In this document: positions 20,177 to 28,484 of the stretch, piece after piece | Layout of the letters: each line of letters starts with the position of its first letter | Position numbering within the stretch: position 1 is the first letter of the stretch | Source of the DNA: Jeotgalibaca dankookensis | Lineage (GTDB): Bacteria; Bacillota; Bacilli; Lactobacillales; Aerococcaceae | DNA: 64,000 nt | Direction of reading: 5' to 3' | Assembly (NCBI RefSeq): GCF_002005405.1 | Contig: NZ_CP019728.1 | Location: 62,001-126,000, forward strand | The notes under the pieces: model-generated | Told to the model about the DNA's origin: nothing | Seen by the model: only the letters and a program-made list of their open reading frames with translations | Databases searched by the model: none | Made by a program: the position numbers and the translations under genes

Positions 20177-21521
20177 AATGGGTGTCATGCCTATTAATCG
20201 TTTGCTGATTAATATGTCTGTACCTATGATGATATCAATGTTGGTACAGTCATTGTATAACATTGTGGATAGTATCTTTGTAGCAAGAATCAGTGAGGAA
20301 GCTTTGACAAGTGTCAGTTTAGCTTTTCCGATTCAAAATTTAATGATTGCTCTATCAGTTGGTGTAGGGGTAGGGGTAAACGCATTAGTATCACGTCGGA
20401 TCGGTCAAAAGCGTTATGATGATGCTAACCTGACTGCTGAAAATGGTGTGTTTCTTAATATTTTGCACTCCTTTTTCTTTGTCATTATTGGAGCCTTCTT
20501 AGTGCCACTATTCTTTTCATCACAAACATCAAATGCTGATATTATTTACCATGGAACAAATTATTTAAGAATTATTACTTTTTTTAGTCTAGGAAGTTTT
20601 CTTCAAATAACCTTTGAACGCTTATTGCAATCAACTGGATTAACCTTTTACGCAATGATATCGCAAGTAGTCGGGGCTGTAACGAATATTATCTTAGACC
20701 CTATCTTTATTTTTGGTTGGTTCGGCCTTCCAGCAATGGGAACGATGGGTGCAGCATGGGCAACCGTTACGGGTCAGGTGTTAGCTGCTTCTTTAGGGAT
20801 TTATTTCAACTTCCGCCATAATAAAGAGTTAACCCTCTCTGTTAGAGCTTTCCGACCTAAGTTAAATATTATTAAAGAAATATATGCTATTGGTTTACCT
20901 TCTATTATTATGATGGCAATTGGTTCAGTTTTAAACTTAGCCATGAACAATATTCTGATTGCTTTTAGTACGACTGCAACAGCCGTGTATGGCGTTTACT
21001 TCAGATTGCAAGGATTTGTCTTTATGCCTGTTTTTGGGATGAATAATGGTTTAATCCCTATTATCGGCTACAATTATGGTGCTCGCTATCCAGATCGTAT
21101 TCGTGAAACAATCAAGCTATCGGTTCGTTATGCAACAGTCATTATGACGGTTGGTTTAATAGGATTCCAAATTTTCCCAAGCTTCCTATTGTCTCTCTTC
21201 AATCCCTCACCTGAAATGTATAAAATTGGGATTACCGCTTTGCGGATTTTGAGTTTGCATTTTGTACCGGCGGGAGCAAGTATCGTTTTGAGTTCAGTCT
21301 TCCAAGCATTTGGACTTGGAAAATACAGTTTAGCTATTTCGATGATTCGCCAAGTTGTGTTACTATTACCGATTGCTTACCTGATGTCTTTGACCGGTAA
21401 TATTAACAATATCTGGTGGGCGTTTCTTATTTCAGAAACCGTATCTTTACTACTCTGCCTTTACTTTATGAAAATAATCAACAAAAATCATATTGTTCCT
21501 TTATACAAATTAGCAATTTAA
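20160..21521 (+). CDS. MATE family efflux transporter
   Basis: 453 residues, about 12 hydrophobic segments, beginning with GVMPINRLLINMSVPMMISM and VQSLYNIVDSIFVARISEEA, the signature of the DinF/NorM-like MATE branch. MATE proteins export cationic drugs or metabolites using Na+ or H+ gradients across the cytoplasmic membrane. The internal pseudo-repeat is visible in the second half (MNNILIAFSTTATAVYGVYF and later). GGAGG lies 7 bases before ATG. It forms an operon with the effector-binding gene and ends at a strong terminator. Confidence 0.92.
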   Translation: MEKENKMGVMPINRLLINMSVPMMISMLVQSLYNIVDSIFVARISEEALTSVSLAFPIQNLMIALSVGVGVGVNALVSRRIGQKRYDDANLTAENGVFLNILHSFFFVIIGAFLVPLFFSSQTSNADIIYHGTNYLRIITFFSLGSFLQITFERLLQSTGLTFYAMISQVVGAVTNIILDPIFIFGWFGLPAMGTMGAAWATVTGQVLAASLGIYFNFRHNKELTLSVRAFRPKLNIIKEIYAIGLPSIIMMAIGSVLNLAMNNILIAFSTTATAVYGVYFRLQGFVFMPVFGMNNGLIPIIGYNYGARYPDRIRETIKLSVRYATVIMTVGLIGFQIFPSFLLSLFNPSPEMYKIGITALRILSLHFVPAGASIVLSSVFQAFGLGKYSLAISMIRQVVLLLPIAYLMSLTGNINNIWWAFLISETVSLLLCLYFMKIINKNHIVPLYKLAI

Positions 21522-21522
21522 G

Positions 21523-21554
21523 AAAAAGTTGGGATCAAACTCCCAACTTTTTTT
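21523..21554 (+). terminator. Terminator after the MATE gene
   Basis: AAAAAGTTGGGA pairs with TCCCAACTTTTTTT (21541-21554) around a short loop. Confidence 0.9.
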
Positions 21555-21630
21555 CTTAATAGGTGGTATTATATTAGCTAATCTTATCCATATCGCATAG
21601 AATACAGATATAGTAAATGGGGTGAAGGGT

Positions 21631-22305
21631 ATGGATAAAAAAGGAGTGGTCGAAACGCTTCAAAAAATGAGTGGACTTGTTGGATTAGTTGATCGTGAGA
21701 CCACATTAATTGCTTACTATGAAGGTTCTATTGAACCACCAATCATGTCTACGGAAATTATCTGGCGAGATATCAGTGAAGTCAAACAGAGCATAAACGC
21801 TTGTTTAGTTGGAAATATTGACTATCAAGAGCATGTGGCTTCTTCATTCAGTCCAAAACAAGTTGTTTATGCAGGTGAAATTCAAACAGGTTTTGTCGTA
21901 TGGGAAGCAGCCAATAAGCCACTTTTGCGTTTAAAAAAAGAATTGTCTCTTTTTCCACAAGAAATGAAAGAGGGTCTTCTAAACTATTATCGTGAGCAAG
22001 TAACTCTGGAATTAAAACCAGCTCAGCAAGCTGCTCTTAAAGGAGACAGTCATGCTCTAGTTGGAAATTTTTTTAAAATCGTTAGCTATTGGAACCATTT
22101 ACTGTTTACTTTAAATGACCGTTATTTGCTAGATCAATTAGGAGCCGTTAAACAAATAGCTAGCTTCAGTTTAAAGCCGGTTTATTATCTCGTTCGCGTT
22201 GAACAAGCTTATCAGTATTTTGCTTCTCACAACACTAAGCTTGGTTTTGAAGAGTATAATGCCATTCAAGAAGAAATCAATCACTTATTAAAAGAAAACA
22301 GTTGA
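21631..22305 (+). CDS. Conserved hypothetical protein
   Basis: 224 residues from ATG 21631, with GGGGTGA 5 bases upstream; a GTG at 21622 is the longer alternative. I do not recognise it with certainty. The protein is soluble: an N-terminal alpha/beta part (LVGLVDRETTLIAYYEG) and a mainly helical C-terminal part (FFKIVSYWNHLLFTLNDRYL) that recalls the helical half of DUF4037-type nucleotidyltransferases. The catalytic GS...DxD motif of that superfamily is not seen. It stands alone between the MATE terminator and the lysine riboswitch. Confidence 0.6.
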   Translation: MDKKGVVETLQKMSGLVGLVDRETTLIAYYEGSIEPPIMSTEIIWRDISEVKQSINACLVGNIDYQEHVASSFSPKQVVYAGEIQTGFVVWEAANKPLLRLKKELSLFPQEMKEGLLNYYREQVTLELKPAQQAALKGDSHALVGNFFKIVSYWNHLLFTLNDRYLLDQLGAVKQIASFSLKPVYYLVRVEQAYQYFASHNTKLGFEEYNAIQEEINHLLKENS

Positions 22306-22351
22306 AATCATCCGACATTCACGTTACGATAAGACACAATAAAGACAGTCA

Positions 22352-22492
22352 ATTTTGAAAGAGGCTGCGTTAATCATAAGTAGGAAGCGAAAGGGATTAA
22401 CGCCGAAGTATTAGAAATAATGCTGGGGTACGTTTAAATAAGACGTTCACTGCTAGGTAAGCAAGCCCATTGCTTATACTGGAGTACTTTCA
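22352..22492 (+). promoter_or_regulatory. Lysine riboswitch (L box) aptamer
   Basis: Conserved L-box elements occur in order: AGAGGCTGCG (22360-22369), AGTAGGAAGCGAAAGGGAT (about 22379-22396), CGCCGAAG (22401-22408), GCTGGGG, TTCACTGC (about 22446-22453) and GGAGTA near the end. P1 can pair GAAAG at 22357-22361 with CTTTC at 22487-22491, and P2 pairs CGTTAATC with GATTAACG. A terminator follows at 22509-22546. The arrangement predicts repression of the downstream transporter when lysine is abundant. Confidence 0.88.
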
Positions 22493-22508
22493 TAATTGCG
22501 GGCAGAAG

Positions 22509-22546
22509 GACCTCTCGTTAGCCTTTTGCTAACCAGAGGTCTTTTT
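22509..22546 (+). terminator. Riboswitch expression-platform terminator
   Basis: GACCTCT (22509-22515) pairs with AGAGGTC (22535-22541), with inner GTTAGC/GCTAAC pairing, followed by TTTTT. It lies between the lysine aptamer and the transporter start and is the expected lysine-bound off state. Confidence 0.85.
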
Positions 22547-22582
22547 GTTTGTAGGACTGACATATAGAAAAGGGGAGTCGTT

Positions 22583-23971
22583 TTGGAAAAAAAGAAGTTT
22601 AACTTTAAAATTCCACATACGTACGTATTATTAATTAGTGTCATGTTAATCATGGCTGCTTTAACTTGGATTATCCCAGCAGGGCAATTTGATCGAATCG
22701 AGCAAGCGGGTCGAACGATTGCAGTGCCAGGTTCTTGGCATTCAGTAGACGCCAATCCACAAGGTTTTTTTGCGATTATCAATTCTATTCCACGTGGGTT
22801 ATTGGAATCAGCTGAAATTTCATTCTTTATCTTCTTAATCGGTGGTGCCTTTACTGTTATTAATGAAACCGGAACAGTAGAAGCACTTATCTATAAGCTG
22901 TCACAAAAAATGGCTGGTCGCGAAATTCTGGTTATTCCGATTTTCTTATTTATATTTGGGATTGCTGGTGCGACTTTAGGCTTTTCTGAAGAAACGATTG
23001 TTTTTATTCCTATGGGAATTTCACTCGCGCTTGCTCTTGGCTATGATTCGATTGTTGGAATGAGTATTATCGCATCTGGTGCAGCAATTGGATTTAGTGC
23101 TGGATTTTTGAATCCTTTTGCAGTTGGGGTTGCCCAAGGGATAGCTGAATTACCAACCTTCTCTGGGATGGGCCTCCGAATTATATTATTTATTGTTCTT
23201 TGGATTGTTACTTCTATTTATATTATGCGTTACGCAACGATGATTAAAAAAGACCACACGAAGAGTTTGGTTTACGATGGTATTCCTAAAAATAAAGATA
23301 CTAGTGATGAATTCATAAAAATGAATAAACGTCACATCATTGTTGGACTGATTTTCTTAGGAGGTATCTTAACGATTGCCTTTGGAGTTATCCAATATGG
23401 ATGGTACATTCAAGAAATTGGTGCTATTTTTATGATAACAGGGATAATAGCAGGCTTTTCATATGGCTACGGACCTAGCAAAGTAGCGGATTTATTCGTT
23501 CTAGGGGCAAAAGAGATGATTTTTGCAGCCTTAATTGTTGGGGTTGCCCGTTCAATCGTAATTGTAATGGAAGATGGACTCATTATTGATACTATTGTAA
23601 ACGGATTAGCTGGAACGGTAGAAGGCGTACCAGGCGCTTTCTCAGCTATCGCGATGTATATGATTCAAATCTTAATTAACTTTGTTATTCCGTCAGGAAC
23701 AGGACAAGCAGCAGCAACCATGCCGATTATGGTTCCGTTAGCAGATGCAGTAGGGCTTACCAGACAAACTGCCGTTATGGCGTATCAATTAGGAGCTGGG
23801 TTTATGGACTCTATCATGCTAACTTCTGGCGTCTTGATGGCACAACTGTCAATTGCTAAAATACCATACAATAAATGGGTACGTTACTTAGGACCTTTAA
23901 TGATCATTTGGTTATTGATTGGGGTCGTTTTCCTAGTCATTGCTTATTACACAAATTATGGACCCTTTTAA
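22583..23971 (+). CDS. YfcC/DcuC-family transporter under lysine riboswitch control
   Basis: 462 residues with about 12 membrane segments, matching the YfcC family (Pfam DcuC), which includes arginine/ornithine antiporter-like and C4-dicarboxylate-like carriers. Visible family stretches are FKIPHTYVLLISVML, WIIPAGQFDR, GTVEALIYKLSQKMAG and INFVIPSGTGQAAATMPIM. A TTG start follows AGGGGAG. The upstream lysine riboswitch makes lysine, or a lysine-linked amino acid or amine, the most likely substrate. Direction (uptake or exchange) is unknown. It is a single-gene unit with its own terminator. Confidence 0.85.
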   Translation: MEKKKFNFKIPHTYVLLISVMLIMAALTWIIPAGQFDRIEQAGRTIAVPGSWHSVDANPQGFFAIINSIPRGLLESAEISFFIFLIGGAFTVINETGTVEALIYKLSQKMAGREILVIPIFLFIFGIAGATLGFSEETIVFIPMGISLALALGYDSIVGMSIIASGAAIGFSAGFLNPFAVGVAQGIAELPTFSGMGLRIILFIVLWIVTSIYIMRYATMIKKDHTKSLVYDGIPKNKDTSDEFIKMNKRHIIVGLIFLGGILTIAFGVIQYGWYIQEIGAIFMITGIIAGFSYGYGPSKVADLFVLGAKEMIFAALIVGVARSIVIVMEDGLIIDTIVNGLAGTVEGVPGAFSAIAMYMIQILINFVIPSGTGQAAATMPIMVPLADAVGLTRQTAVMAYQLGAGFMDSIMLTSGVLMAQLSIAKIPYNKWVRYLGPLMIIWLLIGVVFLVIAYYTNYGPF

Positions 23972-23975
23972 AGTT

Positions 23976-24004
23976 AAAAACCAGACAAAATTTGTCTGGT
24001 TTTT
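23976..24004 (+). terminator. Terminator after the YfcC gene
   Basis: AAAAACCAGACAAA pairs with TTTGTCTGGTTTTT (23991-24004). Confidence 0.9.
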
Positions 24005-24093
24005 TGGTACGCTAAAAAAGAACAATTTTCATTTCGCTTAATCTATTAAATGTGCTATATTTTTATAGAGAGCTAGAAAAAGGAGTGAATAAA

Positions 24094-24306
24094 ATGGCTG
24101 ATATAAAATTTGAAATAGTTGCACACATTGGGATTTTAAGCACCTCAGCTAAAGGTTGGACAAAGGAGCTAAATGTGGTGCGCTGGAATGACGGTCAGGA
24201 GAAATACGATATCCGTGACTGGAGTCCTGACCATAACAAGATGAGTAAGGGCATTACCCTGACAGAGGAAGAACTGGGACAACTCAGATTGTTCCTAACA
24301 AAATAA
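24094..24306 (+). CDS. YdbC-like PC4 family ssDNA-binding protein
   Basis: 70 residues from ATG 24094, with AGGAG 8 bases upstream; an upstream ATG at 24052 has no ribosome site. The protein ADIKFEIVAHIGIL...KGWTKELNVVRWNDGQEKYDIRDW matches Lactococcus YdbC and the PC4 coactivator-like fold, which dimerises and binds single-stranded DNA. Its cellular role in these bacteria is not settled. It is the first of three genes (with the zinc-ribbon and DUF975 proteins) that run closely together. Confidence 0.85.
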   Translation: MADIKFEIVAHIGILSTSAKGWTKELNVVRWNDGQEKYDIRDWSPDHNKMSKGITLTEEELGQLRLFLTK

Positions 24307-24325
24307 AGGAAATGAGTGTACCGAC

Positions 24326-24700
24326 ATGTTTATATTTTTAGATGTTCATCCTTTTGAAAAGAAATTGGACTACTATCAAACTATAACGTGCGACCAATGT
24401 GGACATTTTGGACGCTACGAAGTTTTTCAACTGTCAAATCGAATGCGCTTATTTTTCATTCCTGTTTTTACTTTTGGAAAGCAGTTCATTGTCCGAACGA
24501 CATGTTGTGGTACGGTATATCAACTAGCTGATGAAGTTGGAAAAGCGATTACTAAAGGTGAATCAGTCACTATCGAGCTAGAGGATTTAACACGAATCGA
24601 ATCAGGAGTTGCTCATAAAGTCGAAGAGGTTTGTCCTCATTGCGGCTATCATTATGCGCATGGTGCGAACTATTGTCCTAATTGTGGGCAAAAATTATAA
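24326..24700 (+). CDS. Zinc-ribbon protein of unknown function
   Basis: 124 residues. Four Cys pairs or clusters are seen: CDQCG (about 22-26), CC in TTCCGTVYQL, and a C-terminal double ribbon CPHCGYHYAHGANYCPNCG. The middle has RMRLFFIPVFTFGKQF, a pattern of zinc_ribbon_15-type proteins of Firmicutes. It has no membrane anchor of clear length, though that hydrophobic stretch might be membrane-associated. Function unknown. It is downstream of the YdbC-like gene by 19 bases. Confidence 0.75.
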   Translation: MFIFLDVHPFEKKLDYYQTITCDQCGHFGRYEVFQLSNRMRLFFIPVFTFGKQFIVRTTCCGTVYQLADEVGKAITKGESVTIELEDLTRIESGVAHKVEEVCPHCGYHYAHGANYCPNCGQKL

Positions 24701-24721
24701 AGAAAAGAAAGAAGGTAGATT

Positions 24722-25477
24722 ATGGATAATCGTGAAATACGATTAAATGGAAAAAGGAGTTTAAAAGGTAATTATCTGGTGGCGATTGCTAATTTAGTTG
24801 TGATTACCATTATCAGTTATGCGTTTCAAATGCTCTTTACAGGTTCAACCGTTGATGTCCAAAATTTTAATACAGTATCGACTATTTCAGGCGGAACCTT
24901 ACTCTTAAATTTTTTAATTAGTATTGTGAGTATGCTGGTGATGTCACTACTCAACTTAGGTTATAATTGGGGGTTTTTAAATATTCAAGAAGGAAAACAA
25001 ATGACAGTGAGTTATCTATTTGCACCCTTTAAGTACCAAGCTCAAAAAGCGATTGCTTTTGTATTTAGAAGAGATTTATTGATTCTTCTATGGTCCCTCC
25101 TATTAATTATTCCAGGTATTATCAAATCTTTTGCCTGGGCGCTGACAGATTTTATCTATCATGATGAACCAGACTTATCTAACCGTGAAATTTTAGAGAA
25201 AAGTGAGCAAATGATGCAAGGAAATAAGTGGAAACTATTTCGTTTGGAATTTTATTATGTCCTCTTCTACCTTATTCCAATAATTATTTGGATGATTAGC
25301 GCTTTGTTTATAGCAAATAACAACACAAATATGAACGATCAAGTAACGGGTGCGCTGTTCTTAGGATTGTTTGCTGGGTTTATGCTAGTCATTGGGGTCT
25401 CCGTTCTGCTTACCTTTGTCATTGAGCCCAAAAAACGTGCTGCACGGGCTGCTTTTTATAAAAGTCTATTGTATTAA
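24722..25477 (+). CDS. DUF975 family membrane protein
   Basis: 251 residues with about six hydrophobic segments and the N-terminal signature NREIRLNGKRSLKGNYLVAI of DUF975. The central ...LILLWSLLLIIPGIIKSF and ALTDFIYHDEPDLSNREILEKSEQMM are typical of this family, with the EKS..MMQGNKWKLF stretch strongly conserved. The molecular function is unknown. GAAAGAAGG precedes ATG 24722. It ends the small operon and is followed by a terminator. Confidence 0.88.
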   Translation: MDNREIRLNGKRSLKGNYLVAIANLVVITIISYAFQMLFTGSTVDVQNFNTVSTISGGTLLLNFLISIVSMLVMSLLNLGYNWGFLNIQEGKQMTVSYLFAPFKYQAQKAIAFVFRRDLLILLWSLLLIIPGIIKSFAWALTDFIYHDEPDLSNREILEKSEQMMQGNKWKLFRLEFYYVLFYLIPIIIWMISALFIANNNTNMNDQVTGALFLGLFAGFMLVIGVSVLLTFVIEPKKRAARAAFYKSLLY

Positions 25478-25481
25478 AAGG

Positions 25482-25516
25482 AAAATCGCTATCTTATTTT
25501 TGATAGCGATTTTTTT
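25482..25516 (+). terminator. Terminator after the DUF975 gene
   Basis: AAAATCGCTATC pairs with GATAGCGATTTTTTT (25502-25516). Confidence 0.9.
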
Positions 25517-25589
25517 ATTTCTAACCGCTTATATAGTGTTCAGTATGGTATTATCAAGATAAGAGTAATAGATAAAGGGGGTCTTGTTT

Positions 25590-27563
25590 TTGGACAAGCA
25601 CGTAAGTATATATGATCAAATATTAGAAAAACGCGAAGACCAGCCAAGCTTACCCTATCTTTTCCAAAATATAGAGATAGCTGGAAGGGAAGATACACTT
25701 TACAGTCTCTTAACGGAGGGCCTCCCTTATAGTAAAAAGCAAGATTTAGCTGATTTATGTTGTAAAAAAATTCGCGAGGCTGTTGACCATAATCAAGAAA
25801 ATTTATTAGAGGAATTTCTAGTAAAACAACCTTTACACCAATTTTTTATGGAACTACGTGAGCGTATTCGCGTTCTAATCGAAGTGGAATATTTCACTCA
25901 AAAAGAGTTACATAAATTAGGCATGAACTTAACGAGAACGAGCGCTCATCCCGAGATGGTTAAATTAGGAATTATTTTACTTGGCTTTTACCCTCACGAC
26001 TTAACTCTGAAAATATTTAAACTCCTAGGTTATCACAGTGAATTTACAATGTATGTGTCTGAGAGCATTCAACATGGACATTTTCGTCAAAATGAAATTT
26101 TATTCGACTTAGTCCAACATACATCTGGTTATGGACGTTTAGCAGCTCTGTTCTCTTTAAAGCCTGTCACCCGTGAGCAACAAAAATGGGTACTTAAATA
26201 TGCAATCAAAAGTCATTATTTATCAAGTATTTATGTTAATGTGAGTCTTCAAAAAGTAGACATCCGCAACTACCTTTTTAGTAGTGAGCTTGATGAAATG
26301 AACTATCACGACTTTATGTATGTTGTTTCCTATCAAGAATTAGTGGATGTAACGGCCTTGTCTGAACAAGCGCTCACCTTTATGGAGAAACTAGTCGATA
26401 AAAAAATACTCGCTGACCGGTTTATTGACCTAGCCGGACTAGTGACCATGTGGTTAAAAATAATTGATAGTTGGGAAGAAGATTATCAGTATGTCGATCG
26501 CCATCTACAAGCATCTAATAAACTAGATGACGAATGGGATAAACGTTTTAACCGGTATGAAAAAATAACGCAAACAATTGAGGAGTTTTTAAGTAATTCT
26601 AAGTGGCAACACTTAGTAGTAAAAGAAATGCTGAATCCAACTGAAACAGACATTTTAATCGTAAATGTGTTGCAATTTTTAGAAATAAAACCGGATTTTC
26701 AAGCGTTTACTCCGCTCTTGAAGCGAAACCCATTAGGGTTGAACTTGTTGGAATTCTTTTTAGGGCAAGAAGCGGAAACATACTTTCACGCAACAAGTGA
26801 TTATTTATTTAATTTGTTGAGTGAACAACTCTTTCAATTCCCACTTCAGTTTGAACAGAAAACAGAAAATGGAGAGAGCTATTTAGCTAAAGTAAATGTT
26901 TGGTTAGAAGCACTATTGGAAAATATGTTGAGAAGAGATTTTCTTGATCTTGAATGGTGTATCAAACTGTTGTCATACTATAATCCTTACCTCAGACAAT
27001 TAGCCTTGCAAGTATTAAAAAAAAATAAAGATGAGTGGGAAGATGATGATACAGTTTTAACTGCTTTGGAAAGGTTACGTGACCGAGAAGAGAATCGTAA
27101 AAATAAGCGTTTAGTATTTGATTTATTAGATATGAATAATCACCCTTTAAAAATAAGAAAGTACTTAGTCGTGGAACATTTAGTCCAATACTCTCTAGCG
27201 ACTGATAAAAAATTATTAGAAACCAATTTGGTAGGAATGGAATATTATGACTACCCAATTCCAGAAACGCCTCTTAAAAAGGGTAAACTGTTCCAGTTGG
27301 CAAGGGAAAAAGACAATGAATACGATAAAAATGCTATTGGAGTTACGCTAGAAAATGGCTGTCTCTTAGGCTATATTCCACGGATGGATAACCGTATACT
27401 AGCGACTTTAATCGATAATGGGGAAACACTTTTTGCTCGTTTAGAAAGTGAAGACATGGATGAAGAAGAAATACTTCTGCAAGTATTTCTTCGCCAGAAA
27501 AATGGACCGATATCTGTACCTGATTCAAAAACAGACAATATTGTACCTTTTCCACAAAAATAA
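25590..27563 (+). CDS. Large helical protein with C-terminal HIRAN domain
   Basis: 657 residues from TTG 25590, 8 bases after AAAGGGGG (TTG 25584 is too close). About 540 residues are helix-rich and unfamiliar, resembling a helical-repeat scaffold. The C-terminal 100 residues fit a HIRAN domain: KGKLFQLAREKDNEYDKNAI, GVTLENGCLLGYIP and NRILATLIDNGE. HIRAN domains bind single-stranded DNA ends and usually accompany helicases or nucleases such as HLTF; none is attached here. It is a single gene with a shared bidirectional terminator at its end. A DNA-repair or defence role is possible but unproven. Confidence 0.7.
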   Translation: MDKHVSIYDQILEKREDQPSLPYLFQNIEIAGREDTLYSLLTEGLPYSKKQDLADLCCKKIREAVDHNQENLLEEFLVKQPLHQFFMELRERIRVLIEVEYFTQKELHKLGMNLTRTSAHPEMVKLGIILLGFYPHDLTLKIFKLLGYHSEFTMYVSESIQHGHFRQNEILFDLVQHTSGYGRLAALFSLKPVTREQQKWVLKYAIKSHYLSSIYVNVSLQKVDIRNYLFSSELDEMNYHDFMYVVSYQELVDVTALSEQALTFMEKLVDKKILADRFIDLAGLVTMWLKIIDSWEEDYQYVDRHLQASNKLDDEWDKRFNRYEKITQTIEEFLSNSKWQHLVVKEMLNPTETDILIVNVLQFLEIKPDFQAFTPLLKRNPLGLNLLEFFLGQEAETYFHATSDYLFNLLSEQLFQFPLQFEQKTENGESYLAKVNVWLEALLENMLRRDFLDLEWCIKLLSYYNPYLRQLALQVLKKNKDEWEDDDTVLTALERLRDREENRKNKRLVFDLLDMNNHPLKIRKYLVVEHLVQYSLATDKKLLETNLVGMEYYDYPIPETPLKKGKLFQLAREKDNEYDKNAIGVTLENGCLLGYIPRMDNRILATLIDNGETLFARLESEDMDEEEILLQVFLRQKNGPISVPDSKTDNIVPFPQK

Positions 27564-27565
27564 AC

Positions 27566-27613
27566 AATAAATAGCAGATCAGGTGGAAACAACGACCTGA
27601 TCTGCTATTTATT
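27566..27613. terminator. Bidirectional terminator between HIRAN gene and degV-like gene
   Basis: An exact 19-bp stem: AATAAATAGCAGATCAGGT (27566-27584) and ACCTGATCTGCTATTTATT (27595-27613). It serves the convergent genes on both strands. Confidence 0.9.
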
Positions 27614-27614
27614 T

Positions 27615-28460
27615 TTATTGGTCCATAAAGAAAACTCCAATGGTACCCATACCTGTGTGAGCGGAAATGACAGCTCCAATTGGGTAGGCAATTACTTCTT
27701 TTGGATGGAAGGTTTCTTGAATATGGTCCTTTATTTCGGCAACTAGTTCGGTCTCATTTGTATGAACGATAAGAATTGTTTGTTCGGTAACCTTGCTGGC
27801 TTCATTAGCCATACGTTCATAAATCTTATTTAAAACTTTTTTACGACCACGGAAGCGATCAATGGCTTGTAAGCGCCCATCAATAACCTCTAGGAGGGGG
27901 TGAATATTTAGTAAACTTCCTAAGAAAGCGCCTGATTTAGAAAGTCGTCCACCTTGGGCTAAATAATTCAGATCTTCCACAGTAAAGAGTGAAACAAGGT
28001 GCTCCACCATAAAGTGAAGGTGATTTACAATTTGGTCTTTTGAGGTATTGGCTTCGTTCATTTGAACCGCTTCTCTGGCTAAGAGTCCAATTCCTAAAGA
28101 AGCAGCACGAGAGTCGATAATCTCTAAATCAAAATCCGGATAGTCTTCTACTACTTGTGCTTTTGCTAAGAGGGCAGCTTGAAAACAGCCCGATAGTTCA
28201 GAAGAGAGGGCAAGGTAAATGGCACTTTCCTCTGCTTGTGCAAGACGTTGAAAAGTCTCTACATATTTACTTAAAGGAACTTGACTAGTTTGCGGGCGTT
28301 TCCCTTCATTAATAAAAGCATAGATTTGCTCATTAGAAATTTCATACATATCCACATACTCGGTTTGGTCGACAATCACTCTTAAAGGTAAAACAACTAC
28401 GTCATGCTCTTCTAGATAAGACAGGGGTAAATCACAGGAACTATCTACAATTATTTTCAT
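27615..28460 (-). CDS. DegV family fatty-acid-binding protein
   Basis: 281 residues, standard for DegV. It begins MKIIVDSSCDLPLSYLEEHD, has TSQVPLSKYVETFQRL, then ALSSELSGCFQAALLA and IDSRAASLGIGLLA, and ends AHTGMGTIGVFF. DegV/FakB proteins bind one fatty acid and present it to the kinase FakA for phosphorylation and membrane-lipid use. No fakA is seen nearby. It lies 24 bases after uvrC on the same strand, so the two may be cotranscribed. Confidence 0.93.
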   Translation of the reverse strand: MKIIVDSSCDLPLSYLEEHDVVVLPLRVIVDQTEYVDMYEISNEQIYAFINEGKRPQTSQVPLSKYVETFQRLAQAEESAIYLALSSELSGCFQAALLAKAQVVEDYPDFDLEIIDSRAASLGIGLLAREAVQMNEANTSKDQIVNHLHFMVEHLVSLFTVEDLNYLAQGGRLSKSGAFLGSLLNIHPLLEVIDGRLQAIDRFRGRKKVLNKIYERMANEASKVTEQTILIVHTNETELVAEIKDHIQETFHPKEVIAYPIGAVISAHTGMGTIGVFFMDQ

Positions 28461-28484
28461 TTCTTGCTGACTCCTTTTTATATC

